This document shows, one piece after another, positions 23,067 through 33,566 of a stretch of 64,000 nucleotides of DNA (within the stretch, counting starts at the first letter, position 1; the number at the start of each line of letters is the position of its first letter). Source of the stretch: an uncultured Pelagibacteraceae bacterium (GTDB taxonomy: Bacteria > Pseudomonadota > Alphaproteobacteria > Pelagibacterales > Pelagibacteraceae); NCBI GenBank assembly GCA_902566365.1, contig CACFIH010000002.1:62001-126000 (forward strand), in the 5' to 3' direction. The notes below the pieces were generated by a model. That model was given only the letters and a program-made list of their open reading frames with translations. It was not told the origin of the DNA and ran no database searches. The position numbers were made by a program, and so were the translations under genes.

Positions 23067-23604
23067 TATTTTTTCTTTCCCTCTTTTTTAAGGATATATT
23101 GCCCTTTTTCTCTTACGCCTTTGCCTTTGTAAGGTTCAATTTTCCTCAATGTTTTCAACTTGGATGCTACAGAACCAACCTGTTGTTTATCTGCTCCAGT
23201 AATTTTTAATGTTGTTTGTTTCTCGATAGTAACTTTAATTCCCTCGGGAATTTCATAATTAATGTCATGACTATAGCCTAGTTGTAGATTAAGAATATTT
23301 CCTTTTAGTGCTGCACGATAACCTACTCCAACTAACTCTAATATTTTTTCGTAGCCTTTACTTGAACCAATTACTGCATTCTTAATTAAACTTCTGTTCA
23401 TCCCCCATAATCTTTTTGTATTTTGGTCTATTTTTTTGGTTTAATTGAAATTTCTTTACCATCTTTTATATCTAAATTGAAAATATCTAAATTTATATTT
23501 AGTGCTTTTTTGCCTAAAGGCCCTTCGATATTTAAAATACTTCCAGCCAAAGCAACTTTTACTTTATCAGGAATCGAAATATTTATTTTACCAATTTTAG
23601 ACAT
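23066..23604 (-). CDS. rplF: 50S ribosomal protein L6, split into two ORFs by a -1 frame change at an A7 tract
   Basis: ORF 23428-23604 ([14 protein letters not shown]...ISIKPKK*) and ORF 23066-23401 ([13 protein letters not shown]...[13 protein letters not shown]...[12 protein letters not shown]) are N- and C-terminal parts of L6; reading the downstream frame back gives ...[17 protein letters not shown], the expected junction. Confidence 0.93.
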
Positions 23605-23999
23605 TAAAATACCTTGCAAATAATTTCGCCACCAACTCGTTGTTTTCTAGCATCTATATCAGTCATTACACCCTTTGGTGTTGAAACAATAGCTATGCCT
23701 AATCCATTATTTATTTTTGGAAGACTATCTGCACTTGAAAAAATTCTTCTACCAGGTTTTGATACTCTTTCGAGGGTATTTATTACAGGATTTCCTGAAT
23801 GATATTTTAATTCTAATGATAAGACTGATTTATTATTATCAGAATTAACTTTAAAATCTTTAATAAAACCCTCATTTTTTAAAATATCTGCAATTTTAGT
23901 TTTAAAACTTGAAGATGGCAATTCAACTTTTTTATGATATCTAGATTGTGCATTCTTAATTCTAGCAATCATATCTCCTATTGGGTCACTTAAACTCAT
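23604..23999 (-). CDS. rpsH: 30S ribosomal protein S8
   Basis: MSLSDPIGDMIARIKNAQ, GLGIAIVSTPKGVMTDIDAR. Confidence 0.97.
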   Translation of the reverse strand: MSLSDPIGDMIARIKNAQSRYHKKVELPSSSFKTKIADILKNEGFIKDFKVNSDNNKSVLSLELKYHSGNPVINTLERVSKPGRRIFSSADSLPKINNGLGIAIVSTPKGVMTDIDARKQRVGGEIICKVF

Positions 24000-24009
24000 A
24001 ATTTCCTTT

Positions 24010-24315
24010 CTACCAACTTGATTTAATTAATCCTGGAATTTTTCCTTGTAATCCTAATTGTCGTAATGCAATTCTAGATATCTTTAATTTTCGATAAACA
24101 CCATGTGGTCTTCCAGTAATTTGACATCTATTCATGACTCTATTTTTTGCAGAATTTCTAGGTAACTTAGATAATTTTTGTTGAGCCTTAAATCTTTCTT
24201 CAAGTGTAATCTTTTTATCCATTATAATTTTTTTTAACTTTTGTCTTTTTTTAAAATATTTATCTGCAAGTTTAATTCTTCTATTATTTTTGTTTATAGA
24301 ACTTAATTTAGCCAT
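24010..24315 (-). CDS. rpsN: 30S ribosomal protein S14
   Basis: LPRNSAKNRVMNRCQITGRPHGVYRKLKISRIALRQLG. Confidence 0.97.
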   Translation of the reverse strand: MAKLSSINKNNRRIKLADKYFKKRQKLKKIIMDKKITLEERFKAQQKLSKLPRNSAKNRVMNRCQITGRPHGVYRKLKISRIALRQLGLQGKIPGLIKSSW

Positions 24316-24317
24316 TT

Positions 24318-24872
24318 TTAGTTATCTCCTTTTTTTATAAATGGAAAATTCAATTTCTCCAATAATGCATAACTATGATCTTTACTTCTTGATGAAATTA
24401 CTATGACAATATCTAAACCTCGAACCTTATCTGCCTTATCAAAATTAACTTCAGGGAAAATTATATGCTCTTTAATACCAAAAGTATAATTACCGAATTT
24501 ATCAAAAGCGTTCGCAGATAAACCTCTAAAATCTTTAATTCTTGGTAAAGCAATATTTACGAGTCTATCTAAGAATTCATACATTTTATTCTTTCGTAAA
24601 GTAACTTTTAAACCAGAATTTGACCCTTTTCGTGTTTTAAAATTAGATATGGATTTTTTAAATTTAGTTGTCACTGGTTTTTGTCCAGTAATTTTTGCTA
24701 AATCTTCCTCACAAGATTTTATAATTTTATTATCATTTCCATCTAATCCAAGTCCCATATTTAATACAATTTTCTCTATTTTTGGACCCATATATAAATT
24801 TTTAAAACCAAATTGACTTTTTAAAGCTGGTTGTATTTCTTTATAATAAAGTTCTTTTAATCTCGGTGTCAT
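24318..24872 (-). CDS. rplE: 50S ribosomal protein L5
   Basis: PKIEKIVLNMGLG, TGQKPVTTKFKKSISNFKTRKG. Confidence 0.97.
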   Translation of the reverse strand: MTPRLKELYYKEIQPALKSQFGFKNLYMGPKIEKIVLNMGLGLDGNDNKIIKSCEEDLAKITGQKPVTTKFKKSISNFKTRKGSNSGLKVTLRKNKMYEFLDRLVNIALPRIKDFRGLSANAFDKFGNYTFGIKEHIIFPEVNFDKADKVRGLDIVIVISSRSKDHSYALLEKLNFPFIKKGDN

Positions 24873-25117
24873 TACTTTTTAGCCTCATCTTTTTTATTGG
24901 TAACTTCATTAATTAATTTTAAATTAGAAATATTTATAAAACTTTCTTTAGAAAAAATTCCGCCTTTTTTTTCTTTTGTAGTTTTAACATGTTTTTTAAC
25001 CATATTTATATCTTTTACTTTAGCTCTGTTGTTTGATCGATCTATCTCAATTACTTCACCTTCTTTTTTTTTATCTTTTCCTGATAAAATTTTTACTCTC
25101 AAACCTTTTTTAATCAT
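24872..25117 (-). CDS. rplX: 50S ribosomal protein L24
   Basis: [25 protein letters not shown]; position. Confidence 0.94.
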   Translation of the reverse strand: MIKKGLRVKILSGKDKKKEGEVIEIDRSNNRAKVKDINMVKKHVKTTKEKKGGIFSKESFINISNLKLINEVTNKKDEAKK

Positions 25118-25485
25118 TATAATACCTCTGGTGCTAATGAAATTATTTTCATTTGCCCTCTATTTCTTAGCTCTCTTGTTACTGGACCAAAAATTCTCGT
25201 TCCTACGGGTTCTCCTTTATCATCAACTAAAACTGCTGCATTACTATCAAATTTTACTTTTGATCCATCATCTCTATGAATACCTTTTTTTACTCTTACT
25301 ACAACTGCCTTATGTACAGATCCCTTTTTAACTTTACCTTTTGGAATAGCTTCTTTTACTGCAATTACAATAGTATCACCTATGCTTGCGTATCTTCTTT
25401 TAGAACCACCTAGAACTTTGATACATTCAATCTTTTTTGCTCCAGTATTATCTGCGACTTGTAATTCTGTTTGTACTTGTATCAT
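25117..25485 (-). CDS. rplN: 50S ribosomal protein L14
   Basis: [33 protein letters not shown]. Confidence 0.98.
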   Translation of the reverse strand: MIQVQTELQVADNTGAKKIECIKVLGGSKRRYASIGDTIVIAVKEAIPKGKVKKGSVHKAVVVRVKKGIHRDDGSKVKFDSNAAVLVDDKGEPVGTRIFGPVTRELRNRGQMKIISLAPEVL

Positions 25486-25721
25486 TATTTTATTGTCTCC
25501 ATTACCTGAAATTTTTTGTTTTTTGAGAATGGTTTACTTTCAATAATTGAAACTTTGTCACCATTTTTAAATTTATTATTTTCATCATGTGCATTATATT
25601 TTTTTTGAACTTTAATTACTTTTTTAAGTAATGGATGTGAATATTTTCGTTCAACCAAAACCGTAATTGTTTTGTTAGGTTTGTCGCTAACCACTATACC
25701 TGTTAAAATTTTCTTAGGCAT
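25485..25721 (-). CDS. rpsQ: 30S ribosomal protein S17
   Basis: [29 protein letters not shown]. Confidence 0.96.
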   Translation of the reverse strand: MPKKILTGIVVSDKPNKTITVLVERKYSHPLLKKVIKVQKKYNAHDENNKFKNGDKVSIIESKPFSKNKKFQVMETIK

Positions 25722-25911
25722 TAATTTTATCCTTTAATAATGTTTTTAATCTTGCAATCGCTTTTTTTGTTTCCCCTATTTTAGCTGGATTAGTTATTTG
25801 AGAATTTACTTTTTGAAATCTAAAATTAAACAAATCCTTTTTCAATTTATCAATATTTTTTTTCATTTCGTCTTTCGATAATGTTTTTGTATCTTTTTTT
25901 TTCATAACCAT
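25714..25911 (-). CDS. rpmC: 50S ribosomal protein L29
   Basis: [36 protein letters not shown]. Confidence 0.94.
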   Translation of the reverse strand: MVMKKKDTKTLSKDEMKKNIDKLKKDLFNFRFQKVNSQITNPAKIGETKKAIARLKTLLKDKINA

Positions 25912-25913
25912 TA

Positions 25914-26324
25914 TTAAGCAAATCTCTTTATTGTTTTTGTTTTGATAGGTAATTTAGCAGAAGCTTTATACAAAGCCTCTTTAGCAATTTGTTCAGAAAC
26001 ACCATCTACCTCAAATAAAATTCTCCCAGGTTTTACTCTGCAAGCATAATATTCTGGTGATCCTTTTCCTTTTCCCATTCTTACTTCTATTGGTTTTTTG
26101 GAAACAGGGATATTAGGAAAAATTCTTGTCCAAACTCTACCTTGTCTTTTCATATGTCTAGTTAAAGCAACTCTGGCGGCTTCTATTTGTTTTCCTGTAA
26201 CTCGATCTGGTGTTAAAGCTTTAAGAGCATAAGCACCATAATTTATCAAATGTGCTCTAGAGGCAGTTCCATGTATTCTTCCTTTATGCGCTTTTCTCCA
26301 TTTGGTTCTTACTGGTTGTAACAT
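25914..26324 (-). CDS. rplP: 50S ribosomal protein L16
   Basis: [46 protein letters not shown]. Confidence 0.98.
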   Translation of the reverse strand: MLQPVRTKWRKAHKGRIHGTASRAHLINYGAYALKALTPDRVTGKQIEAARVALTRHMKRQGRVWTRIFPNIPVSKKPIEVRMGKGKGSPEYYACRVKPGRILFEVDGVSEQIAKEALYKASAKLPIKTKTIKRFA

Positions 26325-26325
26325 G

Positions 26326-27006
26326 CTATTCTTTTCCTTCCTTAGGAGTTACTTTGTTTGTTTCTTGACTAAATTCCTTTGCAAAAACTTCCCCTTTATA
26401 AATCCATACTTTAATCCCAATAATTCCATAAGTAGTGAGCGCTTCAGCTTCTGCATAATCAATATCTGCTCTTAATGTGTGAGATGGTATACTTCCATCT
26501 CTTAACCATTCTGTTCTTGCTATCTCATTTCCACCTAGTCTACCACTAACTGAAACTTTAATTCCTTTAGCACCTAGTCTAAGACAAGACTGCATTGCCC
26601 TCTTCATTGCTCTTCTATAAGAGATTCTTTTAACTAATTGTTGCGCAATATTTTCAGCTACTAAATATGCATTAGTTTCAGGTTTTTTAACTTCTTTTAT
26701 ATTTAAAGTAACCTCATTTGATGTAAATTTTGATAGATTGCTTTTAATTTTATCTATATCACTACCTTTTTTTCCAATTACAAAACCAGGTCTTGAAGTG
26801 TAAATTGTAACATAGCATTTATTAGACGTTCTCTCGATCATAACTTTTGAAACACCAGAGTTAATTACATTTTTTTTTATGTATTCTCTTATTTTAAAAT
26901 CTTCGATTAGGTAATTTCCAAAATCTTTTTTTTTGGCATACCATACAGAGTCCCATCCTCTATTAACGCCTAATCTAAAACCAACAGGATTAACTTTTTG
27001 TCCCAT
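26326..27006 (-). CDS. rpsC: 30S ribosomal protein S3
   Basis: [39 protein letters not shown]; start trimmed. Confidence 0.97.
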   Translation of the reverse strand: MGQKVNPVGFRLGVNRGWDSVWYAKKKDFGNYLIEDFKIREYIKKNVINSGVSKVMIERTSNKCYVTIYTSRPGFVIGKKGSDIDKIKSNLSKFTSNEVTLNIKEVKKPETNAYLVAENIAQQLVKRISYRRAMKRAMQSCLRLGAKGIKVSVSGRLGGNEIARTEWLRDGSIPSHTLRADIDYAEAEALTTYGIIGIKVWIYKGEVFAKEFSQETNKVTPKEGKE

Positions 27007-27388
27007 GACTCTCCATTTTTTTAACTTCTGATAAAATAATTGTAACACTTGAATAAGGTTTCAAAATAGGTGCGGCTCTACCTTTGGCTCTTGGTCTAAA
27101 TCTTTTCATTGTAATCTTTTTTCCACAATAAGCTTCTTTAATTATTAATTTATCAATATCATATTGAAAATTATTTTCGGCATTAGCCACTGCTGAACTA
27201 ATAGTTTTTCTGATATCTTTAGTAATTCTTTTTTCTGAAAATTGTAAATCCCTAATTGCTAGTTCAACTTTTTTTCCAACAATATTTCTTAAAATTGGAT
27301 TTAGTTTTCTTATACTTGATCTGACGTTGTTATTTACAGATCTAATATATTTATCTTTATTTTTATCAATTTTCTTTTTTTTACTCAT
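26990..27388 (-). CDS. rplV: 50S ribosomal protein L22
   Basis: [49 protein letters not shown]. Confidence 0.95.
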   Translation of the reverse strand: MSKKKKIDKNKDKYIRSVNNNVRSSIRKLNPILRNIVGKKVELAIRDLQFSEKRITKDIRKTISSAVANAENNFQYDIDKLIIKEAYCGKKITMKRFRPRAKGRAAPILKPYSSVTIILSEVKKMESHGTKS

Positions 27389-27390
27389 TT

Positions 27391-27690
27391 TTATTTCTTT
27401 TCCACTGTTTCTGCTGGTTTAGCTTTTTTGTCTGCAGGAGTATGACCAAAAAAAGTTCTTGTAGGTGCAAATTCACCTAGTTTGTGTCCAACCATATCTT
27501 CTGAAATTGTAATTGGGATAAATTTTTTTCCATTATATATTAAAAAGCTTACACCAACAAAATCTGGGATTATAGTTGATTTTCTTGACCAAGTTTTAAT
27601 GGGTATTTTTTTTGGGCTCGTTTTATATTTATCAACTTTTTTCATTAAACTTTCCTCTACAAAAGGACCTTTCCAAATCGCTCTAGCCAT
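27391..27690 (-). CDS. rpsS: 30S ribosomal protein S19
   Basis: [35 protein letters not shown]. Confidence 0.98.
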   Translation of the reverse strand: MARAIWKGPFVEESLMKKVDKYKTSPKKIPIKTWSRKSTIIPDFVGVSFLIYNGKKFIPITISEDMVGHKLGEFAPTRTFFGHTPADKKAKPAETVEKK

Positions 27691-28529
27691 TATTTAGTAT
27701 CCTTTCTTTTATTTCTTCTTTTAACAATAAATCTATCAGTTCTTTTATTGTCTCTAGTTTTTAAACCTTTAGCAGATTGACCAGTGGGAGAAACAGGATG
27801 CCTACCTCCGGCTGATTTTCCCTCACCACCACCATGTGGATGGTCCACTGGATTTTTTACAACACCCCTAGTGTGTGGTCTTCTTCCCAGCCATCTGGAT
27901 CTTCCTGCTTTTCCAATCTTAATATTTTTCTGATCAGGATTACTTAATACTCCTATTGTTGCCAGTGATCTTGAATCTATCTTTCTGACCTCTCCAGATG
28001 CTAATTTTATCAAACTATAATTTCCATCAACACCACTAATTGTTACTGAAGTACCAGCTGAACGAGCTAGTTTTCCACCACCACCTGGCTGAATTTCCAC
28101 ATTGTGGATACTTATTCCTACTGGAATGTCATACAAAGGCATACAATTTCCAATCTTAATTTCCTTTTTTGTTCCATTTTCAATTTTATCTCCAACTTTA
28201 ATCTTTTGTGGAGCAAGATAATATGCATAAGTATTATCCTCAAATTTTACCAACATGATATAGCAAGATCTATTTGGATCGTACTCAATTCTCTCAACAG
28301 TAGCTAACATGTCAAATTTTTTTCTGTAAAAATCAACATGTCTATACATTTTCTTATGTCCTCCAGCTCTATTGATAGATGTTATATGGCCATTATTATT
28401 TCTCCCTTTCATTGCATTTTTAGGCGACAAGAGTTTTTTAAATGGTTTTCCTTTCCACAATTCTGCTCTATCAACTAAAATTGTTCCTCTTGTTGATTTT
28501 GTATAAGGTTTAAAAGTTTTTAGTCCCAT
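27690..28529 (-). CDS. rplB: 50S ribosomal protein L2
   Basis: [45 protein letters not shown]. Confidence 0.98.
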   Translation of the reverse strand: MGLKTFKPYTKSTRGTILVDRAELWKGKPFKKLLSPKNAMKGRNNNGHITSINRAGGHKKMYRHVDFYRKKFDMLATVERIEYDPNRSCYIMLVKFEDNTYAYYLAPQKIKVGDKIENGTKKEIKIGNCMPLYDIPVGISIHNVEIQPGGGGKLARSAGTSVTISGVDGNYSLIKLASGEVRKIDSRSLATIGVLSNPDQKNIKIGKAGRSRWLGRRPHTRGVVKNPVDHPHGGGEGKSAGGRHPVSPTGQSAKGLKTRDNKRTDRFIVKRRNKRKDTK

Positions 28530-28533
28530 CTTT

Positions 28534-28827
28534 TTAAATTCCTGTTGTTAAGTCAATACTTTGACCTTTTTTTAATGTAATTATTGCTTTTTTAAATCCA
28601 GAAATCCTAACTTTTTTACCTCTAGTAAGTTTAATTCTATTTTTTTTATTTATAATGTTTATCTTTACAACATTTACTTTAAATATTTTTTCTATATTAT
28701 TTTTTAAATTTCTTTTATTAGCATTAGAGGGGACTTTAAAAACAATTTTATTTTGTTCAGAAAGATTTGTAGATTTTTCTGTTACATGTGGTGATAAAAT
28801 TTTATCGTATAAATGTATCGCACTCAT
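28534..28827 (-). CDS. rplW: 50S ribosomal protein L23
   Basis: ILSPHVTEKSTNLSEQNKIVFKV; position. Confidence 0.95.
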   Translation of the reverse strand: MSAIHLYDKILSPHVTEKSTNLSEQNKIVFKVPSNANKRNLKNNIEKIFKVNVVKINIINKKNRIKLTRGKKVRISGFKKAIITLKKGQSIDLTTGI

Positions 28828-29450
28828 TATATATATCTCTTTTCTAGTTCTTTTACTGAACTTTCTGTGAAAACAATTTTATTAAATTTTACAATATCAA
28901 ATGCACTAAAATGATTTACATCTGTCACTTTTATATTCGGAATATTTCTTATCGATTTTTCTACTTTATCTTTAGATACTTTATCTAAAATTATAAGTGA
29001 GTTAATTATATCAAATTTTTTTAAAATACTGCACATATCCTTGGTTTTCTTAATTTCAGATGTAAAATCTGTAAAAATTATAAGATTGTTATGTTTATTT
29101 TTTTCACTTATCAGAGAAGCTATGCTTAACCTCTTTTCACTTTTATTTAATTTTCTTATTTTGTAAGCTAATTCTCCTTTTGGTCCGTGAGCAACACCTC
29201 CACCTACGAATATTGGCGCTTTTCTACTAGCATGTCGAGCGTTTCCTGTGCCCTTCTGAGCATAAATTTTTGATGTTGGACCAGAAACCTCGTTTTGTTG
29301 CTTAGTTTTAGCATGACGTTTTTTATAGTTAGCATTAGTTTTATATAAAACGTTATTTATCAGTTTTTTATTAATTTTTGCAGAAAAAACCGCGTCAAGC
29401 ACTTCCATTGAGTCTTTTTTTCCATTTAAATTAAGTTTTTCTATTTTCAT
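28827..29450 (-). CDS. rplD: 50S ribosomal protein L4
   Basis: AQKGTGNARHASRKAPIFVGGGVAHGPK. Confidence 0.97.
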   Translation of the reverse strand: MKIEKLNLNGKKDSMEVLDAVFSAKINKKLINNVLYKTNANYKKRHAKTKQQNEVSGPTSKIYAQKGTGNARHASRKAPIFVGGGVAHGPKGELAYKIRKLNKSEKRLSIASLISEKNKHNNLIIFTDFTSEIKKTKDMCSILKKFDIINSLIILDKVSKDKVEKSIRNIPNIKVTDVNHFSAFDIVKFNKIVFTESSVKELEKRYI

Positions 29451-30160
29451 TATTTTTTCTTTTTATCAGGTGTTTTTTTAGCTAACTCGATAGCTTTTAT
29501 TTTTTCATCTATAGTCTTTTTCTTAACATTCTTGACAGATTTTTTTACAATTATTTCAGAATTTTTTGAACCAGGAATTGAACCTTTTAGATAGAGTAAT
29601 TCATTTTCTAAATCTGCTTTTACAATCTCAATATTTTGCATTGTTCTCAATTTATCACCCATATGACCAGCCATCTTTTTTCCTTTAAATACTTTTCCAG
29701 GATCTTGTCTTTGTCCTGTTGAACCATGTGATCTGTGAGATATTGAAACACCATGAGTAGCTCTTAAACCACCAAAATTGTGTCTTTTCATTGCTCCCGC
29801 AAACCCTTTTCCAATAGTTTTCGATCTGGTATCAACAAATTTTACATCTTTAAAAATTTCAAGACCAAATTCATTCCCTTCTTTATAAATAGATGTGTCT
29901 AGAACCCTGTGCTCTTTGAGTTTTTTTTTTGCTTCAGTGTTTTTTTTCGCAAAATATCCTTTCATTGCTTTTGTAAGTTTGGAATTTTTGATTTTTCCAA
30001 ATCCTAGTTGAATAGCTTTGTAGCCTCTTTTTTCTTCATCAATGATATGAATAACTCTAGCTTTTTCCATTTTTAACACTGTGACAGGCACCAATTGACC
30101 TGTTTTGTAAAATTCTCTAGTCATACCAATTTTTTTTCCAATCAATGCTATTTCACTCAT
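29450..30160 (-). CDS. rplC: 50S ribosomal protein L3
   Basis: IGKKIGMTREFYKTGQLVPVTVLKM, GSTGQRQDPGKVFKGKKMAGHMG. Confidence 0.97.
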   Translation of the reverse strand: MSEIALIGKKIGMTREFYKTGQLVPVTVLKMEKARVIHIIDEEKRGYKAIQLGFGKIKNSKLTKAMKGYFAKKNTEAKKKLKEHRVLDTSIYKEGNEFGLEIFKDVKFVDTRSKTIGKGFAGAMKRHNFGGLRATHGVSISHRSHGSTGQRQDPGKVFKGKKMAGHMGDKLRTMQNIEIVKADLENELLYLKGSIPGSKNSEIIVKKSVKNVKKKTIDEKIKAIELAKKTPDKKKK

Positions 30161-30162
30161 AT

Positions 30163-30471
30163 CTAAATCTTAATCTCCACATCAACACCAGAAGCTAAAT
30201 CAAGTTTCATTAAAGCCTCAACTGTTTGAGGAGTTGGCTCAATTATATCTATTAATCTTTTATGAGTTCTAGACTCAAATTGTTCTCTACTCTTTTTATC
30301 AATATGAGGTGACCTTAATACTGTGTATCTTTCTATTCTTGTAGGTAATGGAATTGGTCCTTTTATTGTTGCTCCTGTTCTTTTTACTGTATTTACTATT
30401 TCCTCTGTAGAAGCATCTAATATTTTATTATCGTAAGCTCTAAGTTTTATTCTGATATTCTGTTTTTCCAT
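30163..30471 (-). CDS. rpsJ: 30S ribosomal protein S10
   Basis: [45 protein letters not shown]. Confidence 0.98.
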   Translation of the reverse strand: MEKQNIRIKLRAYDNKILDASTEEIVNTVKRTGATIKGPIPLPTRIERYTVLRSPHIDKKSREQFESRTHKRLIDIIEPTPQTVEALMKLDLASGVDVEIKI

Positions 30472-30472
30472 T

Positions 30473-32551
30473 TTAACCAGCCACCTTTTTGGTTACTTCA
30501 TCTTGAACATTCTGTGGAACTTTTGAGTAGTGATCGAAAAACATCGAATATTGAGCTCTACCTTGAGACATTGACCTTAAACTGTTTATATATCCAAACA
30601 TATTTGCTAATGGAACCATTGCAGTTATTACAGTAGCATTACCTCTTTGTTCTTGAGTACTTATTTGCCCTCTCCTACTATTCAAATCACCAATTACATC
30701 ACCCATATAATCTTCTGGTGTAACCACTTCAACTCTCATAATTGGTTCTAGTAGTTTGAGACCACCTTGCGTGCATGCTTCTTTAAAACAAGCCCTGCTT
30801 GCTAATTCAAAAGCCAAAACACTTGAGTCTACATCATGGTGTAATCCATCCACGATTGTAACTTTGTAATCAATCATTGGGAAACCAGCTAAAATTCCAC
30901 TATCCGAAACAGTTTCGATTCCTTTTTCCACTCCAGGTATAAATTCTTTCGGTATTGCGCCACCTTTAATCGCACTTTCAACAAGTCTGCCTTCACCCGG
31001 ATCTTGTGGTTCAACTAAAAGTTTTACTTTAGCAAATTGTCCTGCACCACCACTTTGTTTTTTATGAATGTATTCAAATTGAGCAGATTTTTCGATTGTT
31101 TCTCTATAAGCAACTTGTGGAGCTCCTACATTTGCTTCAACTTTGAACTCTCTTTTCATTCTATCTACAATTATATCTAAATGTAATTCACCCATACCCT
31201 TAATGATAGTTTGTCCAGACTCTTCGTCTGATGATACTCTAAATGAAGGATCTTCTTTCGCTAATCTAGCTAAAGCTTCGCCCATTTTTTCTTGATCACC
31301 TTTTGTTTTAGGCTCAACAGCTATTTCAATAACAGGATCTGGGAATTCCATTGGTTCTAATAAAACTGGGTTATCTTTGTTACATAAAGTGTGACCTGTC
31401 ATGGTATTTTTTAAACCAGCTAAAGATATTATATCACCCGCATTAGCCTCTTTAATGTCTTCTCTTGAGTTAGCATGCATTAATAACATTCTACCAACTC
31501 GCTCTTCTTTGTCAGTTGAAGAGTTATAAATTGCTGTTCCTGATTTTATTGTTCCTGAATAAACTCTTATAAATGTTAAAGAGCCCACGAAAGGATCATT
31601 TGCGACTTTGAAAGCTAAAGCTGAAAATGGTGCATTATCCTCAAATTTCATTTCAATTTCCTCATTTGACCCTAGCTTGGTCCCTTTAATAGAATTTATA
31701 TCAACTGGACTTGGTAAATAATTTACCACAGCGTCTAGTAAAGGTTGAACACCCTTGTTCTTAAAGGCTGATCCGGTCAATACAGGTACAAAACTGAAAT
31801 TCAAAGTTCCTTTTCTAATACATTTAATTAAATCATCTTCTTTAATTTCATCACCATTCAAATAACTTTCCATTAATTTTTCATCTTGTTCAACAGCTAA
31901 TTCTACCAACTCTGTTCTATATCTATTTGAAATTTCTTTTAGATCATCAGGTATATCTTTATACTCCCATTCAGCTCCTAAAGCCTCATTCTTCCAAATT
32001 TGAGCCTTCATTTTTACCAGATCAACCACCCCAGTTAAAGAGGCTTCAATTCCGACTGGGATTTGTAAAACTAAAGGTTTTGCTCCTAGTCTATCTTTAA
32101 TCATGTCTACACATCTAAAAAAATCTGCTCCAGTTCGATCAAGTTTGTTAACAAAACATATTCTTGGAACTTTATATTTATCAGCTTGTCTCCATACAGT
32201 TTCTGATTGTGGTTCTACACCTGCAACTCCATCAAACACGGCTACAGCTCCATCTAAAACTTTTAAAGATCTTTCGACTTCAATTGTAAAATCAACATGG
32301 CCTGGTGTATCAATAATATTAATTCTATGGTCTTGCCAAAAACATGTAGTAGCAGCAGATGTAATTGTTATTCCTCTTTCTTGTTCTTGTTCCATCCAGT
32401 CCATAGTCGCAGCACCGTCATGGACTTCTCCAATCTTATGACTTTTACCAGTATAGTATAAAATTCTTTCAGTAGTTGTTGTTTTACCAGCATCTATATG
32501 TGCCATAATACCAATGTTTCTATATTTATCTAAAGTATGTGTTCTAGACAT
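30473..32551 (-). CDS. fusA: Elongation factor G
   Basis: [24 protein letters not shown]; start trimmed to MSRTHTL. Confidence 0.98.
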   Translation of the reverse strand: MSRTHTLDKYRNIGIMAHIDAGKTTTTERILYYTGKSHKIGEVHDGAATMDWMEQEQERGITITSAATTCFWQDHRINIIDTPGHVDFTIEVERSLKVLDGAVAVFDGVAGVEPQSETVWRQADKYKVPRICFVNKLDRTGADFFRCVDMIKDRLGAKPLVLQIPVGIEASLTGVVDLVKMKAQIWKNEALGAEWEYKDIPDDLKEISNRYRTELVELAVEQDEKLMESYLNGDEIKEDDLIKCIRKGTLNFSFVPVLTGSAFKNKGVQPLLDAVVNYLPSPVDINSIKGTKLGSNEEIEMKFEDNAPFSALAFKVANDPFVGSLTFIRVYSGTIKSGTAIYNSSTDKEERVGRMLLMHANSREDIKEANAGDIISLAGLKNTMTGHTLCNKDNPVLLEPMEFPDPVIEIAVEPKTKGDQEKMGEALARLAKEDPSFRVSSDEESGQTIIKGMGELHLDIIVDRMKREFKVEANVGAPQVAYRETIEKSAQFEYIHKKQSGGAGQFAKVKLLVEPQDPGEGRLVESAIKGGAIPKEFIPGVEKGIETVSDSGILAGFPMIDYKVTIVDGLHHDVDSSVLAFELASRACFKEACTQGGLKLLEPIMRVEVVTPEDYMGDVIGDLNSRRGQISTQEQRGNATVITAMVPLANMFGYINSLRSMSQGRAQYSMFFDHYSKVPQNVQDEVTKKVAG

Positions 32552-32556
32552 AGTCT

Positions 32557-33027
32557 TTACCACCTAAAATGTGCAAAAGCTTTATTAGACTCTGCCATTT
32601 TATGCACATCCTCTCTTTTTTTAACTGCAGCACCTTTTTTTTCGTATGCATCATAAAGTTCATTAAAAATTCTATCAGACATATTTTTATCTTTTCTTTT
32701 TCTAGCAGAGTCAACTAACCATCTTATTGCTAATGCTTGAGCTCTTTTACTTTTGACTTCGACTGGTACTTGATAGGTCGCACCTCCAACTCTTCTAGAT
32801 CTAACCTCAACAGTTGGTTTAATATTATTTATAGCCTCATTAAAAATATTTATTGGTTCTTCTTTAGATTTAGTTTTTATTTTATTGATAGCATCGTACA
32901 CAATCTTTTCAGCTATACCTTTTTTACCATCATACATAATTGAATTAATTAATTTGGGAATAATTGTAGATTTGAATTTTGCATCTGGAATTATATTCTT
33001 TTTTGGTTGAGTTTTTTTTCTAGACAT
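32557..33027 (-). CDS. rpsG: 30S ribosomal protein S7
   Basis: [31 protein letters not shown]; start trimmed to MSRKKTQ. Confidence 0.97.
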   Translation of the reverse strand: MSRKKTQPKKNIIPDAKFKSTIIPKLINSIMYDGKKGIAEKIVYDAINKIKTKSKEEPINIFNEAINNIKPTVEVRSRRVGGATYQVPVEVKSKRAQALAIRWLVDSARKRKDKNMSDRIFNELYDAYEKKGAAVKKREDVHKMAESNKAFAHFRW

Positions 33028-33028
33028 A

Positions 33029-33400
33029 TTACTTACCTTTTTTTGTACCGTATAAAGATCTTCTTTGTTTCCTATTAGCAACACCTTGCGTATCTAAATT
33101 ACCTCTTAATATATGATATCTAACTCCTGGTAGATCTTTAACTCTACCGCCTCTAATCAAAACTACTGAATGTTCCTGTAAATTATGACCTTCACCTGGA
33201 ATATAAGCTGTAACTTCATATCCATTTGACAATCTAACCCTAGCAACTTTTCTAAGTGCTGAGTTAGGTTTTTTTGGTGTTGTTGTATATACTTTTACAC
33301 AAACACCTCGTTTTAAAGGTTGTTTTTCAAGTGCAGGAACTTTATTTCTTGCAAGTGGTTTAGTTCTTTTTTTTCTTAACAACTGATTAATAGTTGGCAT
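33029..33400 (-). CDS. rpsL: 30S ribosomal protein S12
   Basis: [66 protein letters not shown]. Confidence 0.98.
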   Translation of the reverse strand: MPTINQLLRKKRTKPLARNKVPALEKQPLKRGVCVKVYTTTPKKPNSALRKVARVRLSNGYEVTAYIPGEGHNLQEHSVVLIRGGRVKDLPGVRYHILRGNLDTQGVANRKQRRSLYGTKKGK

Positions 33401-33566
33401 AAAATTTTAATTAATTAATTTAATATTTTTGAATGAAATAACTGACAGGTTATTCATGGCAGCGTTTAGTACATCTAAATGGTACTACATTCCAACCAAA
33501 AATATCGCCAAAATACTAATTAATTAGATTTTGTCAAATCAAAACTATGTTTTTAATGAATTTTTT

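Noticed and set aside
23423-23623. Plus-strand 66-aa ORF over rplF
   Set aside because: Antisense to a conserved ribosomal protein; no recognisable features.
33401-33566. Inverted repeat (aataac-tgacag-gttatt) in the rpoC-rpsL gap as a riboswitch or named leader
   Set aside because: Only a 6-bp stem; no recognisable riboswitch consensus, so not claimed beyond a possible generic leader.
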